Assembly: GCA_038210985.1 (NCBI GenBank)
Contig: JBBQWB010000018.1
Span: forward strand, 1 to 38,997
Source: JAQUGA01 sp038210985
GTDB lineage: Bacteria > Bacteroidota > Bacteroidia > Bacteroidales > WCHB1-69
Direction of reading: 5' to 3'
DNA: 38,997 bases
Part shown: positions 14,878 through 23,761 of the stretch, piece after piece
Layout: each line of letters starts with the position of its first letter
Numbering within the stretch: position 1 is the stretch's first letter
Notes under the pieces: model-generated
Databases searched by the model: none
What the model was told of the DNA's origin: nothing
What the model saw: the letters and a program-made list of their open reading frames with translations, nothing else
Position numbers and translations under genes: made by a program

Positions 14878-16656
14878 ATGGAACTTATAAAAATAACCAT
14901 TGACAATAAAGTCGTTGAAGTAGAAAAAGGAACTACTATTTTAAAGGCTGCCCAACAAAATGGTATCGAAATTCCAACTTTATGTTACATGGAGCTCAAA
15001 GATTTAAACATTCAAAATAAACCCGGCGGTTGCCGTATTTGTGTGGTTGAAGTTGAAGGTCGTAGAAATTTAGCCCCTTCGTGTGTAACAGAATGTTTTG
15101 AAGGTATGGTAATTCATACACATAGCATTAGAGTAATTAATTCACGCAGAACTGTCCTAGAGTTAATGTTGTCCGATCATCCATTCGATTGTCTAATTTG
15201 TCCAAAAAGTGGAAATTGCGATTTGCAATCATTAGCCCAAAAGTTAGGTGTTCGTGAAATTCATTACCAAGGAGAGCAATCAACCTATCGTAAGGATTAT
15301 TCGCCATCTATTATTCGTGATATGGATAAATGTATTATGTGCCGTAGATGCGAAATGATGTGTAATGATTTTCAAACAGTAGGAGTTTTATCTGGAATCA
15401 ATCGTGGTTTCGAATCTGTTGTTTCTACTGCTTTTGATCAATTATTAGAAAAATCAGTTTGTACATATTGCGGTCAATGTATCGCTGTTTGTCCTGTTGG
15501 AGCTTTAACCGAAGCTGACCTTACAGGAAAAGTTATTCGTGCAATTGCCAATCCAGCCAAAAAAGTTATTGTTCAAACAGCACCAGCTGTTCGTGCTGCT
15601 TTAGGTGAAGAATTTGGATTTGAACCTGGTACATTGGTAACTGGTAAAATGGTAGCTGCTCTTCGTCGTTTAGGATTTGATTACATATTTGATACAGATT
15701 GGGCCGCCGATTTAACCATTTGGGAAGAAGGTGCTGAGTTATTAGATCGTTTAACCAGACATTTAAATGGCGATAAAGATGTGAAATTACCAATTATGAC
15801 TTCTTGCTGTCCAGCTTGGGTTAAATTCTTTGAACATAATTTCCCCGAAATGAACGAAATTCCTTCTACTGCTAAATCGCCACAACAAATGTTTGGTGCT
15901 ATGGCAAAAAATTATTTTGCAGAAAAACTGGGAATCAAACGCGAAGAAATGGTTGTTGTTTCGGTTATGCCTTGTGTAGCAAAAAAATATGAATCATCTC
16001 GTCCCGAATTTGCCGTAAATGGTAATCCCGATGTGGATTATTCCATTACAACTCGCGAATTAGCTTCTTTAATACGTCAATCAAATTTAGATTTTAAATC
16101 TCTTCCTGATGAGGATTTTGATAGTCCAATGGGCGAATCAACAGGAGCTGGAGTTATATTTGGAACAACAGGTGGTGTAATTGAAGCAGCTTGTAGAACA
16201 GCATATGAATTATATACTAAAAAGCCTTTAGAGAAAATTTCATTCGAACAACTTCGTGGATTAGAAGGCGTTCGCTCTGCAACTATTGATTTCGATGGAT
16301 TGAAATTAAATATTGGTATTGCTCATGGTTTAGGAAATGCACGCAAATTATTAAATGATATAAAAGCTGGTAAATCAACATTTCATGCTATTGAAATTAT
16401 GGCTTGTCCAGGCGGATGTATCAATGGTGGTGGACAACCTTTACATCACGGAAATAGCGATGTGGTTAAAGCACGTTGGAAAGCAATTTATGAAGAAGAT
16501 GCTCTAAAACCAATACGAAAATCGCATGAAAATCCAGATATTATCAAATTATATGAAGAGTATTTAGGCAAACCACTAGGCGAAAAATCGCATCATTTAT
16601 TGCATACTCATTATTTTGATAGACGTTCGGAAATAGTAATTGATTTAGAAAAATAG
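14878..16656 (+). CDS. hydA: [FeFe]-hydrogenase catalytic subunit
   Basis: 592 residues. N-terminal [2Fe-2S] domain (C36, C52, C55, C69), His-ligated [4Fe-4S] (H101, C105, C108, C114), two-cluster ferredoxin (C152, C155, C158, C162; C195, C198, C201, C205), then the H-cluster domain with all canonical residues: MTSCCPAW (C310 proton relay, C311), VMPCVAKKYE (C366) and MACPGGCINGGGQ (C510, C514). The C-terminus has the small-subunit-like helix DIIKLYEEYLGKPLGEKSHHLLHT. With HydB and HydC this is a trimeric bifurcating group A enzyme linking H2 to NAD(H) and ferredoxin, in the cytoplasm. It lacks the further C-terminal [2Fe-2S] domain of Thermotoga HydA. Activity needs HydE/F/G, which are not in the window. 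Confidence 0.97.
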   Translation: MELIKITIDNKVVEVEKGTTILKAAQQNGIEIPTLCYMELKDLNIQNKPGGCRICVVEVEGRRNLAPSCVTECFEGMVIHTHSIRVINSRRTVLELMLSDHPFDCLICPKSGNCDLQSLAQKLGVREIHYQGEQSTYRKDYSPSIIRDMDKCIMCRRCEMMCNDFQTVGVLSGINRGFESVVSTAFDQLLEKSVCTYCGQCIAVCPVGALTEADLTGKVIRAIANPAKKVIVQTAPAVRAALGEEFGFEPGTLVTGKMVAALRRLGFDYIFDTDWAADLTIWEEGAELLDRLTRHLNGDKDVKLPIMTSCCPAWVKFFEHNFPEMNEIPSTAKSPQQMFGAMAKNYFAEKLGIKREEMVVVSVMPCVAKKYESSRPEFAVNGNPDVDYSITTRELASLIRQSNLDFKSLPDEDFDSPMGESTGAGVIFGTTGGVIEAACRTAYELYTKKPLEKISFEQLRGLEGVRSATIDFDGLKLNIGIAHGLGNARKLLNDIKAGKSTFHAIEIMACPGGCINGGGQPLHHGNSDVVKARWKAIYEEDALKPIRKSHENPDIIKLYEEYLGKPLGEKSHHLLHTHYFDRRSEIVIDLEK

Positions 16657-16670
16657 GGTGTTAAACCATA

Positions 16671-16677
16671 TAGGAGG
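16671..16677 (+). promoter_or_regulatory. strong Shine-Dalgarno site of hydC
   Basis: TAGGAGG, 8 nt before the ATG at 16686. Confidence 0.82.
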
Positions 16678-16685
16678 TTTTAAAA

Positions 16686-17174
16686 ATGTCACATGTAAAA
16701 ATAGTATTAAAACAAGATCAAATCGACGAAATAAAAGCTATATGTAAGGCTTTTTGCAACGATGAAGGAGAGCTAATTAATGTTCTTCATAAAACTCAAT
16801 CGTATTTTGGTTACCTTCCGGCAGAAGTTCAAGAGGTTATTGCTCATGAATTAAAAATGTCGGTTGCCAAAGTATTTGGCGTAGTTACTTTCTACTCCTT
16901 TTTCACAATGAAACCAAAAGGTGCTCACCCTATCTCAATATGCATGGGTACTGCTTGTTATGTTCGTGGATCGGAAAAAGTATTAGATGAATTTAAACGA
17001 CAACTTAAAATTACAGTAGGTGAAACTACTGGAGATGGAAAGTTTTCGTTAAGTAGTTTACGCTGCGTTGGTGCTTGTGGATTAGCACCGGTAGTAATGG
17101 TTGGCGAAAAAATTTACGGTAGAGTTTCTACTGAAGATGTTAAGCGAATCGTTGCTGAATATCAACAATCTTAA
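16686..17174 (+). CDS. hydC: bifurcating [FeFe]-hydrogenase gamma subunit (NuoE-like)
   Basis: 162 residues, full NuoE length. An N-terminal helical bundle (LINVLHKTQSYFGYLPAEV) is followed by a thioredoxin-like [2Fe-2S] domain with CMGTAC (C86, C91) and CVGAC (C127, C131), all four ligands present. It passes electrons between HydB and the rest of the complex. Last gene of the operon: it ends 21 nt before a strong terminator. Placing hydC after hydA differs from the Thermotoga order C-B-A. Confidence 0.93.
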   Translation: MSHVKIVLKQDQIDEIKAICKAFCNDEGELINVLHKTQSYFGYLPAEVQEVIAHELKMSVAKVFGVVTFYSFFTMKPKGAHPISICMGTACYVRGSEKVLDEFKRQLKITVGETTGDGKFSLSSLRCVGACGLAPVVMVGEKIYGRVSTEDVKRIVAEYQQS

Positions 17175-17195
17175 ATAGTTTATACGATAAAAAAT

Positions 17196-17228
17196 CCGCT
17201 ACAAATTTAATTTTGTAGCGGCTTTTTT
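17196..17228 (+). terminator. terminator of the hydrogenase operon
   Basis: CCGCTACAAA / TTTGTAGCGG, 10-bp stem with a 6-nt loop, followed by CTTTTTT. It lies 21 nt after the hydC stop and 7 nt before the long palindrome at 17236. Confidence 0.92.
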
Positions 17229-17235
17229 ATTTAAA

Positions 17236-17415
17236 TACCTTAAATCCGCAAAGTGATTCGCTATGAAAAGCCAAAATGGGCTTTAGTGCTGGTAGAGCAG
17301 AGAAAAAAGCATTGCAGGCGTATCCTTTGATACGGCGAAACGGTTTTTTCGAGCAATTGCCTTTAATAAGTCTCAGTTTGGCTTTGTAATAGAATTTCCT
17401 TGCGGATTTAAGGTA
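17236..17415. repeat. 180-bp near-complete palindrome (family 3)
   Basis: Outer arms of about 39 nt: left starts TACCTTAAATCCGCAA and ends AAGCCAAA; the right arm is its inverse with few mismatches, ending GCGGATTTAAGGTA. Inner segments also pair (GAAAAAA...CGTATC on both sides) down to a GTATC-CTTT-GATAC centre. No coding frame. It could be a MITE-type element or a very long RNA hairpin. The remaining gap up to 17673 has only AT-rich sequence with a degenerate GCTCGGATTAC motif like the short palindromes. Confidence 0.75.
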
Positions 17416-17673
17416 ATAATAGTCTAATTAATTTGAACCGTTTAAAGATTCCTAAACACCTCCAAATCTTCGCATCACACCATATATTCGTATTTTGAGA
17501 TTCCGCTCAAATATTGGAAATAAAGGGCAAATGACAGTCGAGGAATTTTAAACTTTTGTCTCTATTTATACAGTGAGATAGTTAGCATATGCAATCTGAA
17601 CGAACAAAAAATTGCTTGGAATACAAAATAAGCTCGGATTACAAACACTAGAATAACATTAAAGTAAGCGTTA

Positions 17674-18558
17674 TTACTTGCTTAACTTGCTTAATAACTG
17701 AGCAAAATTCAACAAATCTTCTGCTTTTTTAAAATTGCTATTTCCTCTTTCGATTTCGGATGCTCCTTTTATAATACTATTTATCAAATAAACTGGTTTT
17801 TTTGGCAATAATTCGTCCTGTGATATTGGTGCACCGCTGTTTTTACTGATTTCTTTTAATTTTTCTTTTGATATAATATTTCCTCCGTTAGAAGCATCTA
17901 TGTAAAATAAAATATTGTTTTCACTTATTTCATCCACTTTATCTGGTTTAAAATCAACATAACAAAGCAATAAAATTTGTTTTAAAACGATTCCGTAAAT
18001 TGGGATTTCGAGTTTTTGTGCAATAATTAAATAGAGCAGCGAGATAGAACCACTTGTGTATGTTTTAGTTTGCAGAAGTTGATTTAAGTAAAAGTTTTTG
18101 GACGATTCGATAGGAGGGTTTACAGGTTTAAATCTCAGAATTTGGAATAAAATATGGTTAATAATTCTGGTTTTTTCGAGTGAAGTGAGTTGGTTATTAA
18201 TTTCGAGCCAGATATTTTTAGTAATGTTATCGATTTGTTTATTGATAAAATCAACATCAAGACTAGGATATTGAAATCTTGAAAAAGCCAAATATCCTTC
18301 TAATAAATCGTCTGGGTTGTTTTTTAACCACATATTTGCCAATTTAGTGGCATTTTTTTGCGAAATTAGGTCAAGAATATATTCAATTCTTTTTTGATAA
18401 GTATCATTTAATGTCAACGACCAAGCATTTTCAAGTGCTTGATTAGCATCGATGCCGATTTCCAAAAATCTATTGCTTACCGACTCAAAAATTGCATAAT
18501 CAGGGTCGTCAAGCAAATCGAGAAGTGCATTGATTTCTTTTTCGAGAGATGAATTCAT
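17674..18558 (-). CDS. SirB1-like transglutaminase-core-2 protein
   Basis: 294 residues, cytoplasmic. The N-terminal half (1-150) is helical. Residues about 165-240 have the SirB1/Transglut_core2 pattern: SGSISLLYLIIAQKLEIPIYG, a strand (QILLLCYVD) where SirB1 has PGHFLVRY, then FYIDASNGGNIISKEKLKEI. The H of the PGHF motif is not seen, so enzyme activity is doubtful. A helical tail (265-294) follows. Function of the family is poorly known. Start is 3 nt after the stop of the nucleoside phosphorylase gene, so the two are co-transcribed. Confidence 0.7.
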   Translation of the reverse strand: MNSSLEKEINALLDLLDDPDYAIFESVSNRFLEIGIDANQALENAWSLTLNDTYQKRIEYILDLISQKNATKLANMWLKNNPDDLLEGYLAFSRFQYPSLDVDFINKQIDNITKNIWLEINNQLTSLEKTRIINHILFQILRFKPVNPPIESSKNFYLNQLLQTKTYTSGSISLLYLIIAQKLEIPIYGIVLKQILLLCYVDFKPDKVDEISENNILFYIDASNGGNIISKEKLKEISKNSGAPISQDELLPKKPVYLINSIIKGASEIERGNSNFKKAEDLLNFAQLLSKLSK

Positions 18559-18561
18559 TGA

Positions 18562-19431
18562 TTAAAGAGTTGTTGCTCTGCTAAGTACAGTTTCGATTAG
18601 TTGATTCATTTTAGGTTTATAATCCTGGCTAAAAGTTTTGCTTACTCTGTTTGCAATTGCCAAACAAACGGTTAGCGAGCGATGTCCAAGAGCTTTAGAT
18701 AAACCGTATAAAGCCGATGTTTCCATTTCGAGATTGCAAATATGGTGATTATTAAATTCAAAGGTTTCAATTAAGCCGTTAATATCGGGGCGTGCAATAG
18801 GAACTCTTACTTCACGTCCTTGAGGTCCGTAAAATCCAGGAGCTGTACAAGTAATTCCTTTAACCATATCAAACCCAATGGAGTCCATCAAAGCTTGGTT
18901 GCATTCAACTATGTAAGGTTTTGGCCACGAATTACTCCATTTTGTATGTTTGATAAACTCATCCGCCATTTCTTGTTCAAAAATGTAGTCAACATTATAA
19001 AAATGCATTAATCCGTCCATTCCTAAACCATACGAAGATGCGATTATAGTTTCAACTGGAATTTCTTCACGAATAGAGCCACAAGTACCAATTCGAATTA
19101 AATTAAGACTAGTTTTTTGTTCCTTAATTGTTCGGCTTTCAAAATCGATATTTACAACTGCATCTAGTTCGTTAATACAAATATCTATATTGTCGGGTCC
19201 CATTCCGGTTGACATAACACTAATCCTTTTCCCATTAAGTACTCCAGTATGTGTCATAATTTCACGATTTGAGCGCTTATGTTCAACCTTATCAAACATC
19301 GACGAAATGGTTTCTACTCTGCCAGGATCACCAACTAAAATTACGGTGCCAGCTAAATGTTCTTTTTTAATATTCAAATGATAAATGCTTCCATCAGCCT
19401 GCATTGGGAGTTCTGATATTTTGATATCCAT
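18562..19431 (-). CDS. nucleoside phosphorylase (uridine-phosphorylase-like)
   Basis: 289 residues. PNP/UDP family signatures: VGDPGRV (33-39, phosphate site), STGMGPDN (about 74-81), IRIGTCGSI (about 112-120) and LEMETSALYG (about 234-243, ribose/metal site). The 18562 end is a normal C-terminus (NQLIETVLSRATTL). It should split a nucleoside with phosphate to give a free base and ribose-1-phosphate for salvage. Pyrimidine versus purine preference is not certain; overall shape is nearer uridine phosphorylase. Transcribed from the divergent promoter region at 19468-19508. Confidence 0.9.
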   Translation of the reverse strand: MDIKISELPMQADGSIYHLNIKKEHLAGTVILVGDPGRVETISSMFDKVEHKRSNREIMTHTGVLNGKRISVMSTGMGPDNIDICINELDAVVNIDFESRTIKEQKTSLNLIRIGTCGSIREEIPVETIIASSYGLGMDGLMHFYNVDYIFEQEMADEFIKHTKWSNSWPKPYIVECNQALMDSIGFDMVKGITCTAPGFYGPQGREVRVPIARPDINGLIETFEFNNHHICNLEMETSALYGLSKALGHRSLTVCLAIANRVSKTFSQDYKPKMNQLIETVLSRATTL

Positions 19432-19467
19432 AATTTTTGTTTTAAAATATATTATTTCTTAAAAAAC

Positions 19468-19508
19468 TTGCAGAGTATTTTTATTTATATTAAATTTACA
19501 CAAAGGTA
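19468..19508. promoter_or_regulatory. overlapping divergent promoters (nucleoside phosphorylase / stress protein)
   Basis: Minus strand: TACCTTTG at 19508-19501, a perfect -7 box pointing to the phosphorylase gene, with TTG at 19528-19526 (17 nt) or 19532-19530 (21 nt). Plus strand: TTG 19468-19470, 20 nt, TAAATTTA 19491-19498, a near match, 20 nt before the stress-protein ATG at 19519. The two should compete. Confidence 0.55.
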
Positions 19509-19518
19509 AATAAAAAAC

Positions 19519-20415
19519 ATGAAGACAAACAATCAAATTTTAGTTCCAATTGATTTTACTGAAAAATCTTTATTGGCATTTGAACAAGCAAAATATCTTG
19601 CTAAGATGACTGATTCGGACATTATGCTAATTAATGTAATACATCTCGACAGTAAATCATTCTCGTTCGTTTTTGAAATATTTTCGGATTTAGAAAAAGA
19701 TTTAATGAGTAAACGAATTCAGGAAGGTGCGTGGAAACAGCTTAATAAACTGATAGAAGACAACAAGGACTGTGGTGTTAAAATTCAGGCTATGGTTTCG
19801 ATTGGTAAAATTTATGAGAAAATAATGGAATCATCGAAATCATTAAATAGTAATTTTATTGTTATTGGTTCAAACGATGACGATACGGAGGAAAGTGCTT
19901 TGGGTTCAAATGCATCTCGTATTGTTAGAATGTCTGAAATTCCAGTTTTAACAGTAAATAAGCACATCATGAAGGAGATGAAAAACTTAATTCTTCCTCT
20001 CGATTTATCCAATGATACGCAACAAAAAGTTGCAAAAGCCATCCAAATTGCACGATATACAAATGCAAAAATTAGCATTGTTTCGGCAGTTTTTACCGAT
20101 GAACCAAGAGTTAAAAGAGATTTGGAAGTTCAAATGAGCGTGATTGGAAAATTTGTGAAAGAACATTATGGAAATGTTTCAACCGAAATTATTTATGATA
20201 TCAGAGATAGTGGAAGTATTTCAAGTAATTTGACTTCGATAGTACTGGATTACGCACAAAAAAATGATGGTGATGTTATTATGATAATGACTCAGCCTGA
20301 AAAAGTTTGGCTTAAGTTTTTCTTTAGTGCTTCGGCTATGGATTTTATTTTTAAATCTTCGTTGCCAGTAATTTCAATTACGCCTAAAGAAGTTTATAGT
20401 ACATCTTATAGATAG
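19519..20415 (+). CDS. tandem universal stress protein, copy 1
   Basis: 298 residues, two UspA domains in tandem (about 1-147 and 150-298). Domain 1 starts with ILVPIDFTEKSLLAFEQA and ends with the nucleotide-loop-like FIVIGSNDDD...ALGSNASRIVR, close to the G-2x-G-9x-G(S/T) ATP motif. Domain 2 starts LILPLDLSNDTQQKVAKA and its loop is degenerate, so it may not bind ATP. Cytoplasmic; usual roles are stress or growth-arrest adaptation. A paralogue follows after 108 nt. Confidence 0.9.
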   Translation: MKTNNQILVPIDFTEKSLLAFEQAKYLAKMTDSDIMLINVIHLDSKSFSFVFEIFSDLEKDLMSKRIQEGAWKQLNKLIEDNKDCGVKIQAMVSIGKIYEKIMESSKSLNSNFIVIGSNDDDTEESALGSNASRIVRMSEIPVLTVNKHIMKEMKNLILPLDLSNDTQQKVAKAIQIARYTNAKISIVSAVFTDEPRVKRDLEVQMSVIGKFVKEHYGNVSTEIIYDIRDSGSISSNLTSIVLDYAQKNDGDVIMIMTQPEKVWLKFFFSASAMDFIFKSSLPVISITPKEVYSTSYR

Positions 20416-20433
20416 TTGAAGAAATGTTTTACA

Positions 20434-20485
20434 CGAGCAAAATTTCAAGCAAAATGGCATTTATCAACCTTTTATATTTTGCTCG
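20434..20485 (+). other. hairpin between the two stress-protein genes
   Basis: CGAGCAAAAT (20434-20443) pairs perfectly with ATTTTGCTCG (20476-20485) around a 32-nt loop. No T-run follows, so it may limit rather than stop read-through. Confidence 0.5.
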
Positions 20486-20523
20486 CACAAAATTGTATAA
20501 ATTTATATGTTTAAAAAAATTCT

Positions 20524-21408
20524 ATGAAAAAAAATAATCAAATATTAGTCCCAATCGATTTTTCGGAAAAATCTCTTTTAGCATTTGAGCAAGCAAAAAT
20601 TTTAGCAAAAATTACAAATTCGAGTATAATGCTTTTAAATGTTGTACATCTCGACAGTAAGTCGTTCTCATTTATTCAAGCTGTTTTTTCGGATGTTGAA
20701 AAAGATTTAATCCGCCAAAGAATTGAAAAAGGTGTTTGGGGAAAATTTAATGAAATAATCGAACAAAATAAAGATTTAGATATTCAAGCCATGGTTGCAA
20801 GTGGCAAAGTATATGAAAAAATTATTGAAATATCTAAGTCGCTGAACTGTAATTATATTGTAATTGGAGCCAACGATGTGGAAGAGGATAAAGAAAATAG
20901 AGTTTTAGGAACTAATGCATCTCGAATAGTTCGTTTATCCGAAATTCCAGTTTTTACAGTGAATAATAAAATAATGGAAAAATTAAATACGGTAATTCTT
21001 CCACTCGACTTGTCGAAAGAAACTCAACAAAAAGTTGCTAAAGCTATTAAAATTGCTCAATATACCAATGCTAAAATCAAGATGGTTTCGGCTATTTTAA
21101 CCGAAGATAAAGATATTATTGAACGATTAACTCTTCAAATGAGTATTGTTGAAAAATTTGTGAAAGAAAACTATGGAAATGTTGCCTCCGATTTTGTTTT
21201 TGGGGATAAGGATAAAGATACACTAGCAGGTCTAATTATGAAATATGCTCAAGATCAAAATGGCGATTTAATTGTAATAATGACTCAACAAGAGAATAAT
21301 TGGTTGAAGTTATTTGTAGGAACAACTGCAATGGATATTATTTATAATTCACCTATTACTGTATTATCTGCGGTTCCAAAAGAAATCAATAGTGTTTCGT
21401 ACAGATAG
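20524..21408 (+). CDS. tandem universal stress protein, copy 2
   Basis: 294 residues, same two-domain layout as the preceding gene and highly similar along its length, for example ILVPIDFSEKSLLAFEQAK, VHLDSKSFSF, YIVIGANDVEEDKENRVLGTNASRIVR and VILPLDLSKETQQKVAKAIK, ending VPKEINSVSYR. The pair is a local duplication. It has no Shine-Dalgarno site. The 108-nt gap holds a hairpin and no strong promoter, so partial co-transcription is likely. Confidence 0.9.
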   Translation: MKKNNQILVPIDFSEKSLLAFEQAKILAKITNSSIMLLNVVHLDSKSFSFIQAVFSDVEKDLIRQRIEKGVWGKFNEIIEQNKDLDIQAMVASGKVYEKIIEISKSLNCNYIVIGANDVEEDKENRVLGTNASRIVRLSEIPVFTVNNKIMEKLNTVILPLDLSKETQQKVAKAIKIAQYTNAKIKMVSAILTEDKDIIERLTLQMSIVEKFVKENYGNVASDFVFGDKDKDTLAGLIMKYAQDQNGDLIVIMTQQENNWLKLFVGTTAMDIIYNSPITVLSAVPKEINSVSYR

Positions 21409-21555
21409 TAATCTGAAAAATATTTTTAAAAGCAAATTGACCAAAAATTATCTCTTTAGTCAATTTTTTTATTATTAATAGCATAAGGCAATGAATTTAA
21501 CAAGTTTTAGTTGATAAATCTACAAAATAAAGCGTAGAAACAACATAGAAACGAT

Positions 21556-21563
21556 TACTTTTG
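21556..21563 (+). promoter_or_regulatory. -7 box of parE
   Basis: TACTTTTG matches TAnnTTTG, 34 nt before the ATG. No TTG at the right distance, so only the -7 box is supported. Confidence 0.45.
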
Positions 21564-21597
21564 TGATGAGTTTTTTTGCAAGGATTAAATAATTAAG

Positions 21598-23433
21598 ATG
21601 GAAGTAGTTGAAAAATATTCGGACGATAGTGTTCGGTCGTTAAGTTGGGAGGAGCATATTCGTCTTCGCCCTGGAATGTATATTGGTAAATTAGGTGATG
21701 GTACATCGCACGACGATGGTATTTATGTGTTAATCAAAGAAATTCTCGATAATTCAATCGATGAATTTATGATGGGTAACGGAAAAAGTATCGATGTTAG
21801 AATTAAAGATAAAAAAGTTACAATTCGCGATTTTGGACGTGGTATTCCGCTTGGAAAAGTTGTTGATTGTGTTTCAAAAATGAATACTGGTGCTAAATAC
21901 GACTCAAAAGCCTTTCAAAAATCGGTTGGTTTAAATGGGGTTGGAACAAAAGCTGTAAACGCTTTATCCTCTTATTTTTGTACACAATCAGTTCGCGAAA
22001 ATAAATTGAAAATGGTGGAATTTGAGCGAGGAATAATGCTCAACGATCATCCAATTGTACCTTCCGACGAATGGACTGGAACAATTGTTTCGTTTATTCC
22101 CGATGCGAATATTTTTGGAAACTACAACTATTATCTCGAGTATATCGAAAAAATGCTTCAAAATTATTGTTACCTTAACCGTGGGCTAACCATCAATTTT
22201 AATGGTAAAAAATTTGTTTCCAAAAATGGTTTATACGATTTGCTCGAAAATAATATCGACAAGGATACCGTTTATCCAATTGTGCATTTAGCCGATGGTG
22301 ATTTTGAGTATGCATTTGTGCATTCGGGCAAAACTTATGGCGAAGAGTATTACTCATTTGTAAACGGACAACATACCACGCAAGGTGGAACGCATCAGCA
22401 AGCATTTCGCGAAGCTTTTGTAAAAACTATCCGCGATTTTTATAAAAAAGATTTTGAACCATCTGATATCCGAAACTCAATTATTGCTGCAATAAGTATC
22501 CGTATTCAGGAGCCCGTTTTTGAATCGCAAACCAAAACAAAATTAGGCTCAAATATTATAGAAGTGGATGGACCAACGGTAAAAACCTACATTCAGGATA
22601 TTGTTTCGCGTACGCTCGACAAATATCTGCACATGAATCCAGATATGGCAGAAGCACTTCATCGTAAAATTTTAGAATCGGAAAAAGAAAGAAAAGAGAT
22701 AGCTGGTATTAAAAAAATTGCCAAAGAATCTGCTCGAAAAGCGAATTTAAACAATAGTAAATTACGCGATTGCAGAGTACATTTGGATTCTAAACACGAA
22801 CGTAAGCTCGAAACAACACTTTTTATTACCGAAGGTGATTCGGCTAGTGGTTCCATTACCAAATCAAGAGATGTAAATACGCAAGCAGTTTTTAGTTTAA
22901 AAGGAAAACCCCTAAATTGTTTTGGAAAGAGCAAAAGAACAGTTTATGAAAATGAAGAATTTAATTTGTTGCAAACGGCTTTAAATATCGAAGAAGGTGT
23001 AGAAGGACTTAAATTTAATAACATTGTGATTGCTACCGATGCCGATGTGGATGGTATGCACATTCGTTTATTAATGCTCACCTTTTTCTTGCAATTTTTC
23101 CCCGATCTTGTAAAAGCAGGGCATGTGTATATTCTTCAAACACCTTTATTCCGTATCCGAAATAAAGAAAGAACAATTTATTGCTATTCCGAAGAGGAAA
23201 GAGCTAGTGCAATGGCTCAACTTGGTGCTAAACCCGAAATTACTCGTTTTAAAGGATTAGGTGAGATTTCGCCCGACGAATTTAAACATTTTATTGGTAA
23301 AAGTATTAGATTAGAGCCTGTTGTGCTTAAAAAAGATACTTCCATTCGCGATATTTTAGAATATTACATGGGTAAAAATACACCACAACGACAGGAGTTT
23401 GTTTGTAATTATTTGCGGGACGTGGAACCTTAA
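21598..23433 (+). CDS. parE: DNA topoisomerase IV subunit B
   Basis: 611 residues, complete for the Bacteroidetes ParE type. GHKL ATPase with EILDNSIDEF (E48, N52), DFGRGIP and GLNGVGTKAVNALS. Transducer domain follows. Toprim domain with ITEGDSASGS (E about 411) and DADVDGMHI (D about 480, 482), then a C-terminal FKGLGEISPDEF. With ParC it forms the decatenase needed for chromosome segregation. GyrB is longer in this phylum, which supports ParE. In Bacteroidetes parC often follows directly; here the next 330 nt hold a repeat element and then genes on the other strand. Confidence 0.9.
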   Translation: MEVVEKYSDDSVRSLSWEEHIRLRPGMYIGKLGDGTSHDDGIYVLIKEILDNSIDEFMMGNGKSIDVRIKDKKVTIRDFGRGIPLGKVVDCVSKMNTGAKYDSKAFQKSVGLNGVGTKAVNALSSYFCTQSVRENKLKMVEFERGIMLNDHPIVPSDEWTGTIVSFIPDANIFGNYNYYLEYIEKMLQNYCYLNRGLTINFNGKKFVSKNGLYDLLENNIDKDTVYPIVHLADGDFEYAFVHSGKTYGEEYYSFVNGQHTTQGGTHQQAFREAFVKTIRDFYKKDFEPSDIRNSIIAAISIRIQEPVFESQTKTKLGSNIIEVDGPTVKTYIQDIVSRTLDKYLHMNPDMAEALHRKILESEKERKEIAGIKKIAKESARKANLNNSKLRDCRVHLDSKHERKLETTLFITEGDSASGSITKSRDVNTQAVFSLKGKPLNCFGKSKRTVYENEEFNLLQTALNIEEGVEGLKFNNIVIATDADVDGMHIRLLMLTFFLQFFPDLVKAGHVYILQTPLFRIRNKERTIYCYSEEERASAMAQLGAKPEITRFKGLGEISPDEFKHFIGKSIRLEPVVLKKDTSIRDILEYYMGKNTPQRQEFVCNYLRDVEP

Positions 23434-23435
23434 TT

Positions 23436-23607
23436 AGTGCTTATAAGAAAACGCCAAACACTTCGTTGTCTTCGTTCTCAAAAATCCGTCATCCCGAGAA
23501 AGATTTTGTTTGTTTTTTTTTGAAAAAAAATTACAAAAACCAACTCGGGACTCCTGATTTTAAGAAGCTTCAGAACGCCTCGTTTTTGACGTTTTTTACT
23601 TAGCACT
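23436..23607. mobile_element. family-2 inverted-repeat element, copy A
   Basis: 172-bp element beginning 3 nt after the parE stop. Ends are inverted: AGTGCTTATAAGAAAACGCCAA on one side and the complement of AGTGCTAAGTAAAAAACGTCAA on the other. The inner part (CACTTCGTTGTCTTCG..., CCTCG near the right arm) aligns with copy B at 37805-37928. No ORF. The next ~150 nt up to 23761 show nothing recognisable. Confidence 0.7.
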
Positions 23608-23761
23608 ATGATTTTACACCTCAAAAAGATTTGAATATATTTGCTTATTTTACCATAAATGATAGTAAATAGTCGTTCAATGTTATTATTAATACTAACC
23701 TAATAATTCACATAATCAGAGTCAAACACTGAGTTTTATTGCAAGGACTATTTAATACTAA

